A stretch of 64,000 nucleotides of DNA from Maribacter sp. ACAM166 (GTDB taxonomy: Bacteria; Bacteroidota; Bacteroidia; Flavobacteriales; Flavobacteriaceae): positions 1 to 64,000 of the forward strand of contig NZ_VAUW01000006.1 of assembly GCF_005771495.1 (NCBI RefSeq), read 5' to 3'. The notes below the pieces were generated by a model. It saw only the letters and a program-made list of their open reading frames with translations, ran no database searches and was not told the origin of the DNA. The position numbers and the translations under genes were made by a program. Shown here one piece after another: positions 27,079 through 35,400 of the stretch. How positions within the stretch are numbered: position 1 is the stretch's first letter; the number at the start of each line of letters is the position of its first letter.

Positions 27079-27716
27079 ATATAAAGGTTAATAAGTTTAT
27101 AGTGTATATACTAAGGGAAATATAAAAATCTTTTTAAAGATACGATAATCAGCTACTGGCAACAAAATTTAAGTAATTCACAACATATGTTATCTACTTA
27201 AATTTAATCATTGTTAATTACTATGTTATAAACAGGTTTACTAGATGCATAACTTGTTTAAAAATAAATGCTTTAAAAGTTGCTTTTTAAAGTTGACATC
27301 TGCTTACACTTTTAAAGTTGAAAAACATAATTAAAGTTTTATAAAGAGTTAATGGATTTTCATCAAAAAAACTCTTACCATTAACATTAAATTTACATTT
27401 AGTTATTAAAAAATTCATGTTAATAGAGGTTATAAACCATTACTAATAACTTCTCAAAATTCTGATTTACAAGTATATTTAAAGATGATATTGTGTCAAC
27501 AACTTTTGGTATCTCATAAAATCAAGTAAACTTTGAATAAGTTATACCAGTTATAAACAGACTATAATAACCATCAATATTTAATTTAATTTAAAAGAAA
27601 AACTGTCTATTATTATATAATTGTTGATAACCATGAAAAAGCTTAACTATTCATTAAAAAGTTGACTTACATGTAGTGGATTATAATTCGTAATTTTCCA
27701 ACAAATAAAAAGATTA
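27079..27716. other. AT-rich gene-free block with DnaA-box-like words; candidate replication origin
   Basis: This 638-bp divergent spacer between rpiB and rnr contains no open frame of note and is strongly AT-rich. It holds several 9-mers close to the DnaA box pattern TTATnnACA: TTATAAACA at 27226-27234 and 27551-27559, TTATCAACA on the minus strand at 27622-27630, and the weaker TTATCTACT (27190-27198), TTATAAACC (27430-27438) and TTATACCAG (27542-27550, in direct tandem with the second TTATAAACA). Two parS-type sites lie 5-8 kb downstream. Together this suggests oriC, but the box matches are imperfect and AT-rich DNA gives chance hits. It also carries the rpiB and rnr promoters. Confidence 0.45.
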
Positions 27717-29900
27717 ATGTCGAAAAGTAATAAGAAGGCGAAGAATCATAGAACCAATGAAATTACCAAAGGTATTTTTACAGTTCTTGAAAACGAGCCA
27801 AGTAAAAGTTTTAATTATAAACAAATAGCCGCTAAGATAGATATAACCGATGCTCAAGATAGAAATACCCTTATAAAAAGGTTAAATGAGTTAAAGGAAA
27901 AAAAGCGCATTCAAGAAATTGACAGGGGACAATATCAGGTAGTAGAAAATACCAAAACTTATCATGAAGGTACTGTAGATGTTACAGGAAAAGGTAATGC
28001 ATACATTGTAGTGGAAGGTATGGACGATGATATATTCATTCCAGCCAATAAATTGAACAAGGCTTTTCATAAGGATAAGGTTGAAGTATATATATATCCC
28101 AGGAAAAAAAGTAAGAAATTAGAGGGTGAAATTGTTAATATACTAGAGCGTTATAAAACTACCTTTGTCGGTGTTGTCGACATGCAAAAAACGTTTGCAT
28201 TCGTTAGACCGTCTGATTTTAGAATGTATACTGATATTTTCGTATCCAAGGATAAATTAGGGGATGCTAAGGATGGAGAAAAAGTTTTAGTTGAAATTAC
28301 TGATTGGCCAGATAATGTAGATTCTCCTTTTGGAAAAGTAACTGAAGTTTTAGGTATACCTGGTGAGCATGATACAGAAATTCATTCAATTCTTGCTGAA
28401 TATGGATTACCCTATTCATTTCCTGCTGAAGTGCAAAATTTCGCCGACGGTTTAGATACCAGTATTAAAGAAGAAGAAATAGCAAAACGTAAAGATGTAC
28501 GAGATGTACTAACATTTACTATTGATCCAAAAGATGCAAAAGATTTTGATGATGCGCTTTCTTTTCAAAAGTTAGAAAATGGTAATTATGAAATAGGAAT
28601 TCATATTGCAGATGTTTCTCATTACCTTGAAAAGGATACTATACTTGATAATGAAGCGTATGAGAGAGCAACTTCTGTTTATTTAGTAGACCGTGTAGTA
28701 CCAATGTTGCCAGAAGTTTTATCGAACAATGCGTGTTCATTAAGACCTAATGAAGAAAAATATACATTTTCTGCAATTTTTGAATTGGACGATAATGCAA
28801 TTTTAAAAAATCAATGGTTTGGTAGAACTATTATCAATTCAAATGAACGTTTTGCCTATGAAGAGGCACAGCATATTATCGAAACTGGTAAAGGTTATAT
28901 ACCACAAGATATTTCTATAAGAGATGCTGCTTATACGGTTTCTGATGATGTTGTTAAGGCAACCTTGACTATGAACCGCTTATCAAAAGTAATGCGGGAT
29001 AAACGTATGGATAATGGTGCATTATCTTTTGATAAAGTAGAGGTTCGTTTTAATCTTGATGAGAATAGCGAACCTATAGGAGTATATTTCAAAGAGTCTA
29101 AAGATGCTAACAAGCTTATAGAAGAGTTTATGCTACTCGCTAATAGGAAGGTTGCTCAGTTTATTGGTAAACAAAAACCTAAAAAGACTTTTATATATCG
29201 TGTACATGATGATCCGGATCCAGATAAATTAATGACTTTAAATGGTATTGTGGCTAAATTTGGGCATAAACTAGATTTTAAGGATAAAAAATCTATTAGT
29301 ACTTCCTTAAATCAATTGTTGCAAGATGTAAAAGGAAAGAAGGAACAAAATATGGTTGACACACTAACCATACGTAGTATGAGTAAAGCCATATACACTA
29401 TAGATAATATAGGTCATTACGGTTTGGCTTTTGATTATTATACGCATTTCACCTCTCCGATTAGAAGGTATCCTGATATAATGGTACACCGGTTATTGCA
29501 ACACTATTTAGATGGTGGGAGTACTGCAAAAGAGGAAGAATTCCAAAAGAAATGTAAACATTCGTCTGATATGGAATATCTGGCGTCAAGTGCTGAACGA
29601 GATTCTATAAAGTATATGCAAATCAAGTTTATGCAAGATCATAAAAATGAGGAGTTTCGTGGTGTGATTAGTGGCGTAACAGAATGGGGTCTTTATGTTG
29701 AAATTATTGATAATAAATGCGAGGGAATGATTCGTATTCGAGACATAAAAGGAGATTATTATATCTTTGATGAAAAGCAGTATGCTATTATAGGTGAACG
29801 AACCAAGAAAAAATATCAATTAGGTGATGAAATAACAGTAATGGTTAGGAATACCGACTTGATTAAAAGACATCTTGATTTTGCTTTGATTCCTGACTAG
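27717..29900 (+). CDS. rnr: Ribonuclease R
   Basis: A 727-residue processive 3'-5' exoribonuclease of the RNB family, for degradation of structured RNA and rRNA quality control. Order of parts: an N-terminal winged-helix-like segment (about 10-75), two cold-shock OB domains (about 80-230), and the RNB catalytic domain. In the RNB domain the metal-binding acids lie in FTIDPKDAKDFDDALSF, with the family hallmark LIEEFMLLANRKVA and HYGLAFDYYTHFTSPIRRYPD. A C-terminal S1 domain follows (about 640-725, EFRGVISGVTEWGLYVEI). Length and all motifs are normal. A GIN-domain gene follows after 100 bp. Confidence 0.96.
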   Translation: MSKSNKKAKNHRTNEITKGIFTVLENEPSKSFNYKQIAAKIDITDAQDRNTLIKRLNELKEKKRIQEIDRGQYQVVENTKTYHEGTVDVTGKGNAYIVVEGMDDDIFIPANKLNKAFHKDKVEVYIYPRKKSKKLEGEIVNILERYKTTFVGVVDMQKTFAFVRPSDFRMYTDIFVSKDKLGDAKDGEKVLVEITDWPDNVDSPFGKVTEVLGIPGEHDTEIHSILAEYGLPYSFPAEVQNFADGLDTSIKEEEIAKRKDVRDVLTFTIDPKDAKDFDDALSFQKLENGNYEIGIHIADVSHYLEKDTILDNEAYERATSVYLVDRVVPMLPEVLSNNACSLRPNEEKYTFSAIFELDDNAILKNQWFGRTIINSNERFAYEEAQHIIETGKGYIPQDISIRDAAYTVSDDVVKATLTMNRLSKVMRDKRMDNGALSFDKVEVRFNLDENSEPIGVYFKESKDANKLIEEFMLLANRKVAQFIGKQKPKKTFIYRVHDDPDPDKLMTLNGIVAKFGHKLDFKDKKSISTSLNQLLQDVKGKKEQNMVDTLTIRSMSKAIYTIDNIGHYGLAFDYYTHFTSPIRRYPDIMVHRLLQHYLDGGSTAKEEEFQKKCKHSSDMEYLASSAERDSIKYMQIKFMQDHKNEEFRGVISGVTEWGLYVEIIDNKCEGMIRIRDIKGDYYIFDEKQYAIIGERTKKKYQLGDEITVMVRNTDLIKRHLDFALIPD

Positions 29901-30000
29901 AGTAAATAAGTTGGAACGAATTTTGGTATAAGGTCGCTGAACTAGAGAAGTAACTATTAGCTTAGTAAGCTTATCTATTAAACAAATTTATACGTAAAGA

Positions 30001-30678
30001 ATGAGGCAAGTACTAATTATAATAGTTCTTTTCGGAAGTCTTTTGGTTAAAGGACAGGATAATAAAATCACTCAAAATTTAGATGCTTTTAAAGAAATTA
30101 AGGGTTTTGATGGTATTTCTATTAACCTGATTAATTCAACTGAAAATAAAGCTGTTATTACGGGTGAAAATACGAGTAGTGTGGTTATTATAAATAATGA
30201 TGGCATCCTTAAAATCCGTATGCAAATCGGTAAGATTTTTAGTGGATACAAAACATTTGTTGATTTACATTATTCTGGAAGCCTATTTGTTATTGATGTT
30301 AATGAGGATGCAAGAATTATAACTAAAAATATTATAAAACAAAAAGTATTAGAGCTTAAAGCTCAAGAGGGTGGTGAACTTATTGTGAATGCAGAAGTTG
30401 AACAAATGTTGATAAAATCGGTTTCCGGAGGAGTTATTAAAACAACAGGATCAGCTGATTTACAAGATGTGCAAATTAATACAGGTGGTATTTATGAAGG
30501 TAAAAATTTTAAAACCAATTTTTCAACAGTAAACGTAAATGCTGGTTCTAGAGCGGAAATTAATGCTAAAGATTATGTTAAGGCAACAGTTAAGGCTGGT
30601 GGTGAAGTACTTGTATATGGTAATCCCAAAAAATTAGAAGAAAAAACCATTTTTGGTGGTACAATTAAAAGAATGTAA
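30001..30678 (+). CDS. GIN-domain (DUF2807) exported protein
   Basis: A 225-residue protein with a signal peptide (QVLIIIVLFGSLLVKGQ) and one putative auto-transporter adhesin head GIN domain. This is a right-handed beta-helix-like run of short strands with repeated Gly/Asn turns (GFDGISINLINSTENKAVIT, GGVIKTTGSADLQDVQINTG, GGEVLVYGNPKKLEEK). DUF2807 proteins are common periplasmic proteins of Bacteroidota with no proven biochemical role. It ends 6 bp before the LysE-type exporter gene, so the two are probably co-transcribed, possibly with rnr upstream. Confidence 0.85.
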   Translation: MRQVLIIIVLFGSLLVKGQDNKITQNLDAFKEIKGFDGISINLINSTENKAVITGENTSSVVIINNDGILKIRMQIGKIFSGYKTFVDLHYSGSLFVIDVNEDARIITKNIIKQKVLELKAQEGGELIVNAEVEQMLIKSVSGGVIKTTGSADLQDVQINTGGIYEGKNFKTNFSTVNVNAGSRAEINAKDYVKATVKAGGEVLVYGNPKKLEEKTIFGGTIKRM

Positions 30679-30684
30679 AGGCTT

Positions 30685-31365
30685 ATGTTAGAAGATGTAC
30701 AGGCAGCAATTCCTTTAGGCTTTTTTTTAAGTTTTATGGTTGGTCCTGTTTTCTTTGTGCTTTTACAAACTAGTGCGGTAAAAGGTTTCAGAGCTGCCAT
30801 TGTTTTAGATTTAGGAGTTTTAATTGCTGATATCTTATTTATTCTTTTAGCTTATTTCAGTAGTTACCAACTGTTAGAAAATCTAAGTAATCAACCAGGA
30901 TTATATGTTTTCGGGGGTGTTATACTCTTAATTTATGGATTGTTTACCTTTTTCAAGGGTGATACTAAAAAGTTACCCGATGGATCTAAAAGAATTAAAA
31001 AGTCCGACTTTTTAGGTTTATTTATAAAAGGGTTCCTTCTAAACTTTATTAATATAGGAGTGCTTGTTTTCTGGTTAGGTATTATAATTATAATTGGTCC
31101 AAGTCTAGATAATCAACCTAGTCGATTTTTCACATTTTTTGCCACGGTATTACTTTCTTATTTTATTACCGATATTTTCAAAATATTATTAGCTAAACAG
31201 CTAAAGAAAAAATTAACGTTCAAACGAATCTGTTTTATTAAAAAGGCTATAGGGATAATTTTAGTAGTATGTGGAGTGGTGCTAATTGTAAAAGGGTTTT
31301 TACCGAAAAGTAATTTTGATATTGAAAAGGGATTTGAACGACTTGAACATACAATAATAGAATAA
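30685..31365 (+). CDS. LysE-family translocator
   Basis: A 226-residue inner-membrane exporter with about six hydrophobic segments. The family start is clear: AAIPLGFFLSFMVGPVFFVLLQTSAVKGFRAA, including the conserved Gly-Pro in the first helix hairpin. LysE/RhtB proteins export amino acids or related small molecules; the substrate is not predictable. It lies immediately downstream of the GIN protein and ends inside the left arm of a bidirectional terminator shared with the convergent OmpH-like gene. Confidence 0.88.
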   Translation: MLEDVQAAIPLGFFLSFMVGPVFFVLLQTSAVKGFRAAIVLDLGVLIADILFILLAYFSSYQLLENLSNQPGLYVFGGVILLIYGLFTFFKGDTKKLPDGSKRIKKSDFLGLFIKGFLLNFINIGVLVFWLGIIIIIGPSLDNQPSRFFTFFATVLLSYFITDIFKILLAKQLKKKLTFKRICFIKKAIGIILVVCGVVLIVKGFLPKSNFDIEKGFERLEHTIIE

Positions 31366-31392
31366 AAAAACCGGTAGAGTATACCGGTTTTT
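31364..31392. terminator. Bidirectional intrinsic terminator
   Basis: An AAAAACCGGTA arm and its complement TACCGGTTTTT enclose a GAGTA-type loop, with an A tract on the left and a T tract on the right. It serves the plus-strand LysE-family gene, whose stop overlaps it by 2 bp, and the minus-strand OmpH-like gene. Confidence 0.85.
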
Positions 31393-31410
31393 AAATAGTA
31401 TGTTGAAATG

Positions 31411-31926
31411 TTACTTCTTGTATTGGTCGTTTAATAATTTAACAACTTCATTTGTTAAGTCATTCGCATCAGTACCGTACAAAACACTGCCACCATCACC
31501 ACCACCAAGAATGTATGAGTATCCGTTAGCTTTACCGTAAGATTTAATTTCTTTTTTAACAGAAGATACTATACTGTCCATTTCAGTTTGTCCTTCAAGT
31601 TGTAATTGTTGATCTTGTTGTTGTAGTTGTTGACCAATAGCTTGTCCTCTTTGTTGCATAGCTGCATACTCTTCTTGTGCTTTGCTTTGAGATAATGATT
31701 GCGCTTTCGTTTGAAAAGACTGAGCTTCCATTTGAAAAGCTTGAGATATACTATCTCTTGTTTTAGCTAATGCATCTGCTCTAACTTTGAATTTAGCTTC
31801 AACATCAATTTTTTGTTGGTATTCATCCATCAATCTTACATTATCAACATATCCTATTTTATCTTGTTTGCAAGATGCCAATAATACGATTGCTAACAAT
31901 ACTATTACGTTTTTCATTTTTTTCAT
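31411..31926 (-). CDS. OmpH/Skp-like lipoprotein
   Basis: A protein of about 171 residues with a lipoprotein signal (NVIVLLAIVLLASC) followed by the OmpH start KIGYVDNVRLMDEYQQK. A long Gln-rich helical hairpin follows at about residues 45-120 (SQAFQMEAQSFQTKAQ, QLQQQDQQLQLEGQ) and a C-terminal strand region (GYSYILGGGDGGSVLYG). Skp/OmpH proteins chaperone outer-membrane proteins in the periplasm. This one is predicted to be lipid-anchored, unlike soluble Skp. The start is the first ATG after a good -7 box (TACTTTTG at 31939-31946). An upstream in-frame TTG overlaps that box and is unlikely. Confidence 0.88.
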   Translation of the reverse strand: MKKMKNVIVLLAIVLLASCKQDKIGYVDNVRLMDEYQQKIDVEAKFKVRADALAKTRDSISQAFQMEAQSFQTKAQSLSQSKAQEEYAAMQQRGQAIGQQLQQQDQQLQLEGQTEMDSIVSSVKKEIKSYGKANGYSYILGGGDGGSVLYGTDANDLTNEVVKLLNDQYKK

Positions 31927-31938
31927 TTTTAAGTTGTG

Positions 31939-31946
31939 CAAAAGTA
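31939..31946 (-). promoter_or_regulatory. -7 promoter box TACTTTTG of the OmpH-like gene
   Basis: Read on the minus strand, TACTTTTG matches the Bacteroidota -7 consensus TAnnTTTG exactly. It lies 12 bp upstream of the ATG at 31926, so the 5' leader is only a few bases long. No clear TTG -33 element was seen. Confidence 0.5.
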
Positions 31947-32156
31947 ATAAAGCTTTTTAGAATTGGAATTAATTTTTAATTAGATAAATATTTAAAAAAG
32001 ATAAACTATAGATAAAAATTATAATTATAACTTAACTTATAAATAATAATTATTATATATAAGTGTTTTAAAGCTGTATAAGCTAATTAAATTTTTTTTA
32101 AAGCAAACACCATAGTTTTTAATTTAAACCTCTTTAAATAGGCGTTATATAAGAAT

Positions 32157-32984
32157 TTAACCTCTTTGAAGTACATATATAAGGGATGAATACTCTCCTG
32201 TCTTGTTTGCTTTTCTATTTGACAACCATCCATAATAAATGGCCCTTAAATAATTGCGTTTCCCTGTTTTATATTTTTCAGATAATAGTGATACATAATA
32301 AGAGTCAAAATACATGGGTAGTGTTTTTATAACTTTAAAACCGTGCTTTTTAAATAGTCTATAAATCGAATCTTGTGAAAAATGCCATAGATGTCTTGGT
32401 GTATCATAAGCGGCCCAAAATTCTTTATAATGTTCAGCGTCGTAAGATTTGAAATTAGGTACCGCAATTATAAGTGTTCCGTTTTTTTCTAAATGTTTTT
32501 CTATTATAGCAATCTGCTCATTTATGTTTGGTAAATGTTCCAGTACATGCCAAAGTGTTATTACATTAAATTTTTCATCTGTTAGATTCGTTATTTTTTC
32601 TTTAATGTGTATTCCTTTTTTTTCTGCTTTTAGTTTTGCCTCTACGCTAGGTTCTATTCCAAAAGTTTTCCATTTTTTTTTTTTTGCCTGTACTAAAAAT
32701 TCACCGGTACCTGATCCAATATCAAGAAGACTTTTACTTTCATTTATAAATTGATTTATCAATTTCACTTTTTTGTTTAAAGTGTATTTTTTTACAATCT
32801 GATATATTTTTTCAAAAATCGTTTTCGATTCATCATTGTGAGATATATATGTTTTTGTTTCGTAATAAGAATTTATATTTATTGGTTGAGGACTTGTCGT
32901 AAGCATATCTAAAGATGGGTCATGTATGAGCGTAAAATTTTCTTTTGAAACTAGAAAATCTTTTGTTTTTAGGTATACCTTCAA
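32157..32984 (-). CDS. Class I SAM-dependent methyltransferase
   Basis: A 275-residue cytosolic methyltransferase. The SAM-binding motif I is SLLDIGSGTGEFLVQAKKK near residue 90, with the acidic end of strand 2 in TFGIEPS. The post-motif ITLWHVLEHLPN and LIIAVPNFKSYDAEHY match the type 11/12 small-molecule or glycan methyltransferases. The substrate is unknown. The region around it is more AT-rich than average, with a run of lysines (KKKKW). It follows mnmG on the minus strand, separated by about 120 bp that include the 38-bp palindrome. Confidence 0.85.
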   Translation of the reverse strand: MKVYLKTKDFLVSKENFTLIHDPSLDMLTTSPQPININSYYETKTYISHNDESKTIFEKIYQIVKKYTLNKKVKLINQFINESKSLLDIGSGTGEFLVQAKKKKWKTFGIEPSVEAKLKAEKKGIHIKEKITNLTDEKFNVITLWHVLEHLPNINEQIAIIEKHLEKNGTLIIAVPNFKSYDAEHYKEFWAAYDTPRHLWHFSQDSIYRLFKKHGFKVIKTLPMYFDSYYVSLLSEKYKTGKRNYLRAIYYGWLSNRKANKTGEYSSLIYVLQRG

Positions 32985-33072
32985 GTTTGATAATTATTAT
33001 GAGTTAATCTCAATTTGGAATTTTATTACATATTAAATGCGGAGCCAATAGCGCTCTAAATATTTTAGATTA

Positions 33073-33110
33073 GTAGTATTGATTGTTCCACGTGGAACAA
33101 TCAATACTAC
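33073..33110. repeat. Perfect 38-bp palindrome containing a parS site
   Basis: Bases 33073-33110 are their own reverse complement without a mismatch: 11 bp on each side of the 16-bp parS core are also palindromic (GTAGTATTGAT on the left, ATCAATACTAC on the right). The right arm includes the stop codon of mnmG. There is no T tract on either side, so it is not a classical terminator, although as RNA it would form a long hairpin. The second parS at 34985-35000 lacks these extended arms. Confidence 0.8.
33084..33099. promoter_or_regulatory. parS-type centromere site (ParB binding), copy 1
   Basis: TGTTCCACGTGGAACA is a perfect 16-bp palindrome. It matches the conserved bacterial parS core TGTTNCACGTGNAACA used by the chromosome partitioning protein ParB. 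It is just downstream of the mnmG stop. Such sites cluster near the replication origin in most bacteria. Confidence 0.82.
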
Positions 33111-34975
33111 CTACCAAGAAAAACTAAGAGAACACTTATATCACTTGGAGTTACACCACTTATTCTTGATGCTTGAGAAATGGTAACTGGTTGAATGTTT
33201 GTTAGTTTTTCTCTTGCTTCATAAGACAAAGATTTTAATTTATAATAATCAAATTTTTGTGGAATTCTCACAGCTTCTAGTCTATGCAATTTTTCTGCAT
33301 TAACTTTTTCTTTAGCAATATATCCAGAGTATTTAATTTGAACTTCTGCTTGCTCTAGTACTTCGCCATCTAAATTATTTTCTGATATATAGGAGGAAAC
33401 ATCATTGAGTTGTAGCATATGATCCATTGTCACATTTGGTCTAGAAAAAGCTTTGTACATTTTATCTGATTGTTTTACCAAAGCAGAATCTACACTTTTA
33501 AGAATAGGATTAATATCTTTTGGGAGTACACTAGTTTCTCTAAAGAATTTTACTAATGCTTCTGATTTTTCTAGTTTATCCTCCATCTTTTTCATGCGTT
33601 TTTCTCCGGCTAAACCTATCGCATAACTTAACGGGGTTAAACGTAAATCTGCATTGTCTTGTCTTAATAAGGTTCTGTATTCAGCGCGTGAGGTAAACAT
33701 TCGATAAGGCTCTTCAGTTCCTTTGGTAATAAGGTCATCAATGAGTACACCAATGTATGCTTGATCTCTTTTTAGAATAAGGGGCTCTTGTTCTTTTAAT
33801 TTTAAATGCGCATTTATTCCTGCCATTAAACCTTGCGAAGCTGCTTCCTCGTAACCGGTAGTTCCATTTATTTGTCCAGCGAAATATAGGTTGTCTACCA
33901 ACTTTGTTTCTAAAGTATGTTTCAATTGTGTAGGTGGGAAATAGTCATATTCAATAGCATAACCAGGCCTAAAGAATTTTACTTTTTCAAACCCTACAAC
34001 AGAACGTAATGCTTTAAATTGTACGTCTTCTGGCAATGAGGTAGAGAAGCCATTCACATATACTTCTACGGTTTTCCACCCTTCTGGTTCGATAAACATC
34101 TGATGACTATCTTTATCTGCGAATCTATTAATCTTATCCTCTATTGATGGGCAATACCTTGGCCCAGTACTTTTTATTCGACCATTGTACATGGGCGATC
34201 TATCAAAACCTTCTCTTAGTACATCATGGACTAATTCACTCGTGTGGGTCATGTGACAATCGCGCTGGTGTTGTAGTGGTTTTGTATTTGTGTATGAAAA
34301 TTTTTCTGGTACAGCATCCCCGGGTTGGATAATCATTTTAGAATAATCTAATGACCTTCCATCAACTCGTGGGGGTGTACCAGTTTTCATTCTTCCACTT
34401 TCAAACCCAAAATCAAGTAGTTGTTCTGTAATTCCCGTAGCTGCCTTTTCCCCTGCTCTACCACCACCAAATTGCTTTTCGCCAATATGAATGAGGCCAT
34501 TTAAAAAAGTACCGTTGGTAAGGATTACCGCTTTCGATTTTATAGCTATACCTAACGAAGTTTTGACCCCTATAACTTTGTTCTTTTCAACTAAAAGACT
34601 AGATACCATTTCTTGATAAAAGTCAACATTGGGTGTTGCTTCTAACATTAAACGCCATTCCTCAGCAAAACGCATTCTGTCGTTTTGAGTTCTAGGACTC
34701 CACATTGCAGGTCCTTTTGACTTGTTGAGCATTTTAAATTGTATGGCAGACTTATCGGAAACTATACCGCTGTATCCACCCAAGGCATCAATTTCCCTCA
34801 CTATTTGTCCTTTGGCAATACCACCCATGGCTGGGTTACATGACATTTGTCCAATGCTTTGTAAATTCATTGTAACCAAAAGTGTTTTTGATCCTAAATT
34901 GGCAGCAGAAGCAGCCGCCTCTGCGCCTGCATGACCTCCGCCAACTACGATTACATCATATTCTTCTCCAAACAT
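33107..34975 (-). CDS. mnmG: tRNA uridine-5-carboxymethylaminomethyl synthesis enzyme MnmG (GidA)
   Basis: A 622-residue FAD enzyme that, with MnmE, modifies the wobble uridine of certain tRNAs (cmnm5U34). The dinucleotide-binding motif is YDVIVVGGGHAGAEAA at the start. Family signatures follow: MSCNPAMGGIAKGQIVREIDALGG, GGGRAGEKAATGITEQL, GRMKTGTPPRVDGRS and AGQINGTTGYEEAASQGLMAG, and the C-terminal helical domain (about 560-622) ends normally. It starts 5 bp after the ybeY stop, so the two are co-transcribed with the DUF4175 gene. It is flanked on both sides by parS sites, matching the frequent origin-proximal position of gidA in bacteria. Confidence 0.97.
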   Translation of the reverse strand: MFGEEYDVIVVGGGHAGAEAAASAANLGSKTLLVTMNLQSIGQMSCNPAMGGIAKGQIVREIDALGGYSGIVSDKSAIQFKMLNKSKGPAMWSPRTQNDRMRFAEEWRLMLEATPNVDFYQEMVSSLLVEKNKVIGVKTSLGIAIKSKAVILTNGTFLNGLIHIGEKQFGGGRAGEKAATGITEQLLDFGFESGRMKTGTPPRVDGRSLDYSKMIIQPGDAVPEKFSYTNTKPLQHQRDCHMTHTSELVHDVLREGFDRSPMYNGRIKSTGPRYCPSIEDKINRFADKDSHQMFIEPEGWKTVEVYVNGFSTSLPEDVQFKALRSVVGFEKVKFFRPGYAIEYDYFPPTQLKHTLETKLVDNLYFAGQINGTTGYEEAASQGLMAGINAHLKLKEQEPLILKRDQAYIGVLIDDLITKGTEEPYRMFTSRAEYRTLLRQDNADLRLTPLSYAIGLAGEKRMKKMEDKLEKSEALVKFFRETSVLPKDINPILKSVDSALVKQSDKMYKAFSRPNVTMDHMLQLNDVSSYISENNLDGEVLEQAEVQIKYSGYIAKEKVNAEKLHRLEAVRIPQKFDYYKLKSLSYEAREKLTNIQPVTISQASRISGVTPSDISVLLVFLGR

Positions 34976-34980
34976 ATCTT

Positions 34981-35400
34981 CTATTGTTCCACGTGGAACA
35001 GCTTTATTTTTTCTTCTTCTTTAGCGCGCATTTCGGCAGTAGCTGTATCCATTTTATCCGAATAGCCCATTAGGTGTAACACCCCATGAACCATTACCCG
35101 CTTTAATTCATTTTCAAAGGTAACACTGAATTCTTCCGCATTTTCTCTTACCCGATCTATAGAAATATATAAGTCTCCAGATATATCTTTTCCTAATACA
35201 TAATCAAAAGAGATGATATCGGTTAAATAATCATGTTGTAGATAGTCTTGATTTATCTTTAATAAATAAGAATCGTCACAAAAGATATAATTTAATTCAT
35301 TAATATTAAAACCTTCAGTTTTACAGACTTCTGTTAGCCATGATTCGTATAAACCTTCAGCATCTAATTTAAAATCAGTTAAATAATTGTAGTTAATCAT
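34981..35400 (-). CDS. ybeY: Endoribonuclease YbeY (rRNA maturation)
   Basis: A 139-residue metal-dependent RNase used in 16S rRNA 3'-end maturation and ribosome quality control. The zinc motif appears as VHGVLHLMGYSDK: the first two His ligands are present, while the third, normally His in GYDH, is Asp or Lys here, as in many Bacteroidota members. The N-terminal part (YIFCDDSYLLKINQDYLQHD, then TDIISFDY) is typical. Its last codons (FHVEQ and stop) are written in a parS site, so protein sequence and ParB site overlap. It overlaps the DUF4175 gene by 8 bp and ends 5 bp before mnmG. Confidence 0.92.
   Translation of the reverse strand: MINYNYLTDFKLDAEGLYESWLTEVCKTEGFNINELNYIFCDDSYLLKINQDYLQHDYLTDIISFDYVLGKDISGDLYISIDRVRENAEEFSVTFENELKRVMVHGVLHLMGYSDKMDTATAEMRAKEEEKIKLFHVEQ
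34985..35000. promoter_or_regulatory. parS-type centromere site, copy 2, inside the 3' end of ybeY
   Basis: A second exact TGTTCCACGTGGAACA, 1.9 kb from the first. It encodes the last residues of YbeY (Phe-His-Val-Glu and the start of Gln). Two identical 16-bp sites so close together are very unlikely by chance and support a ParB-binding function. Confidence 0.85.
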
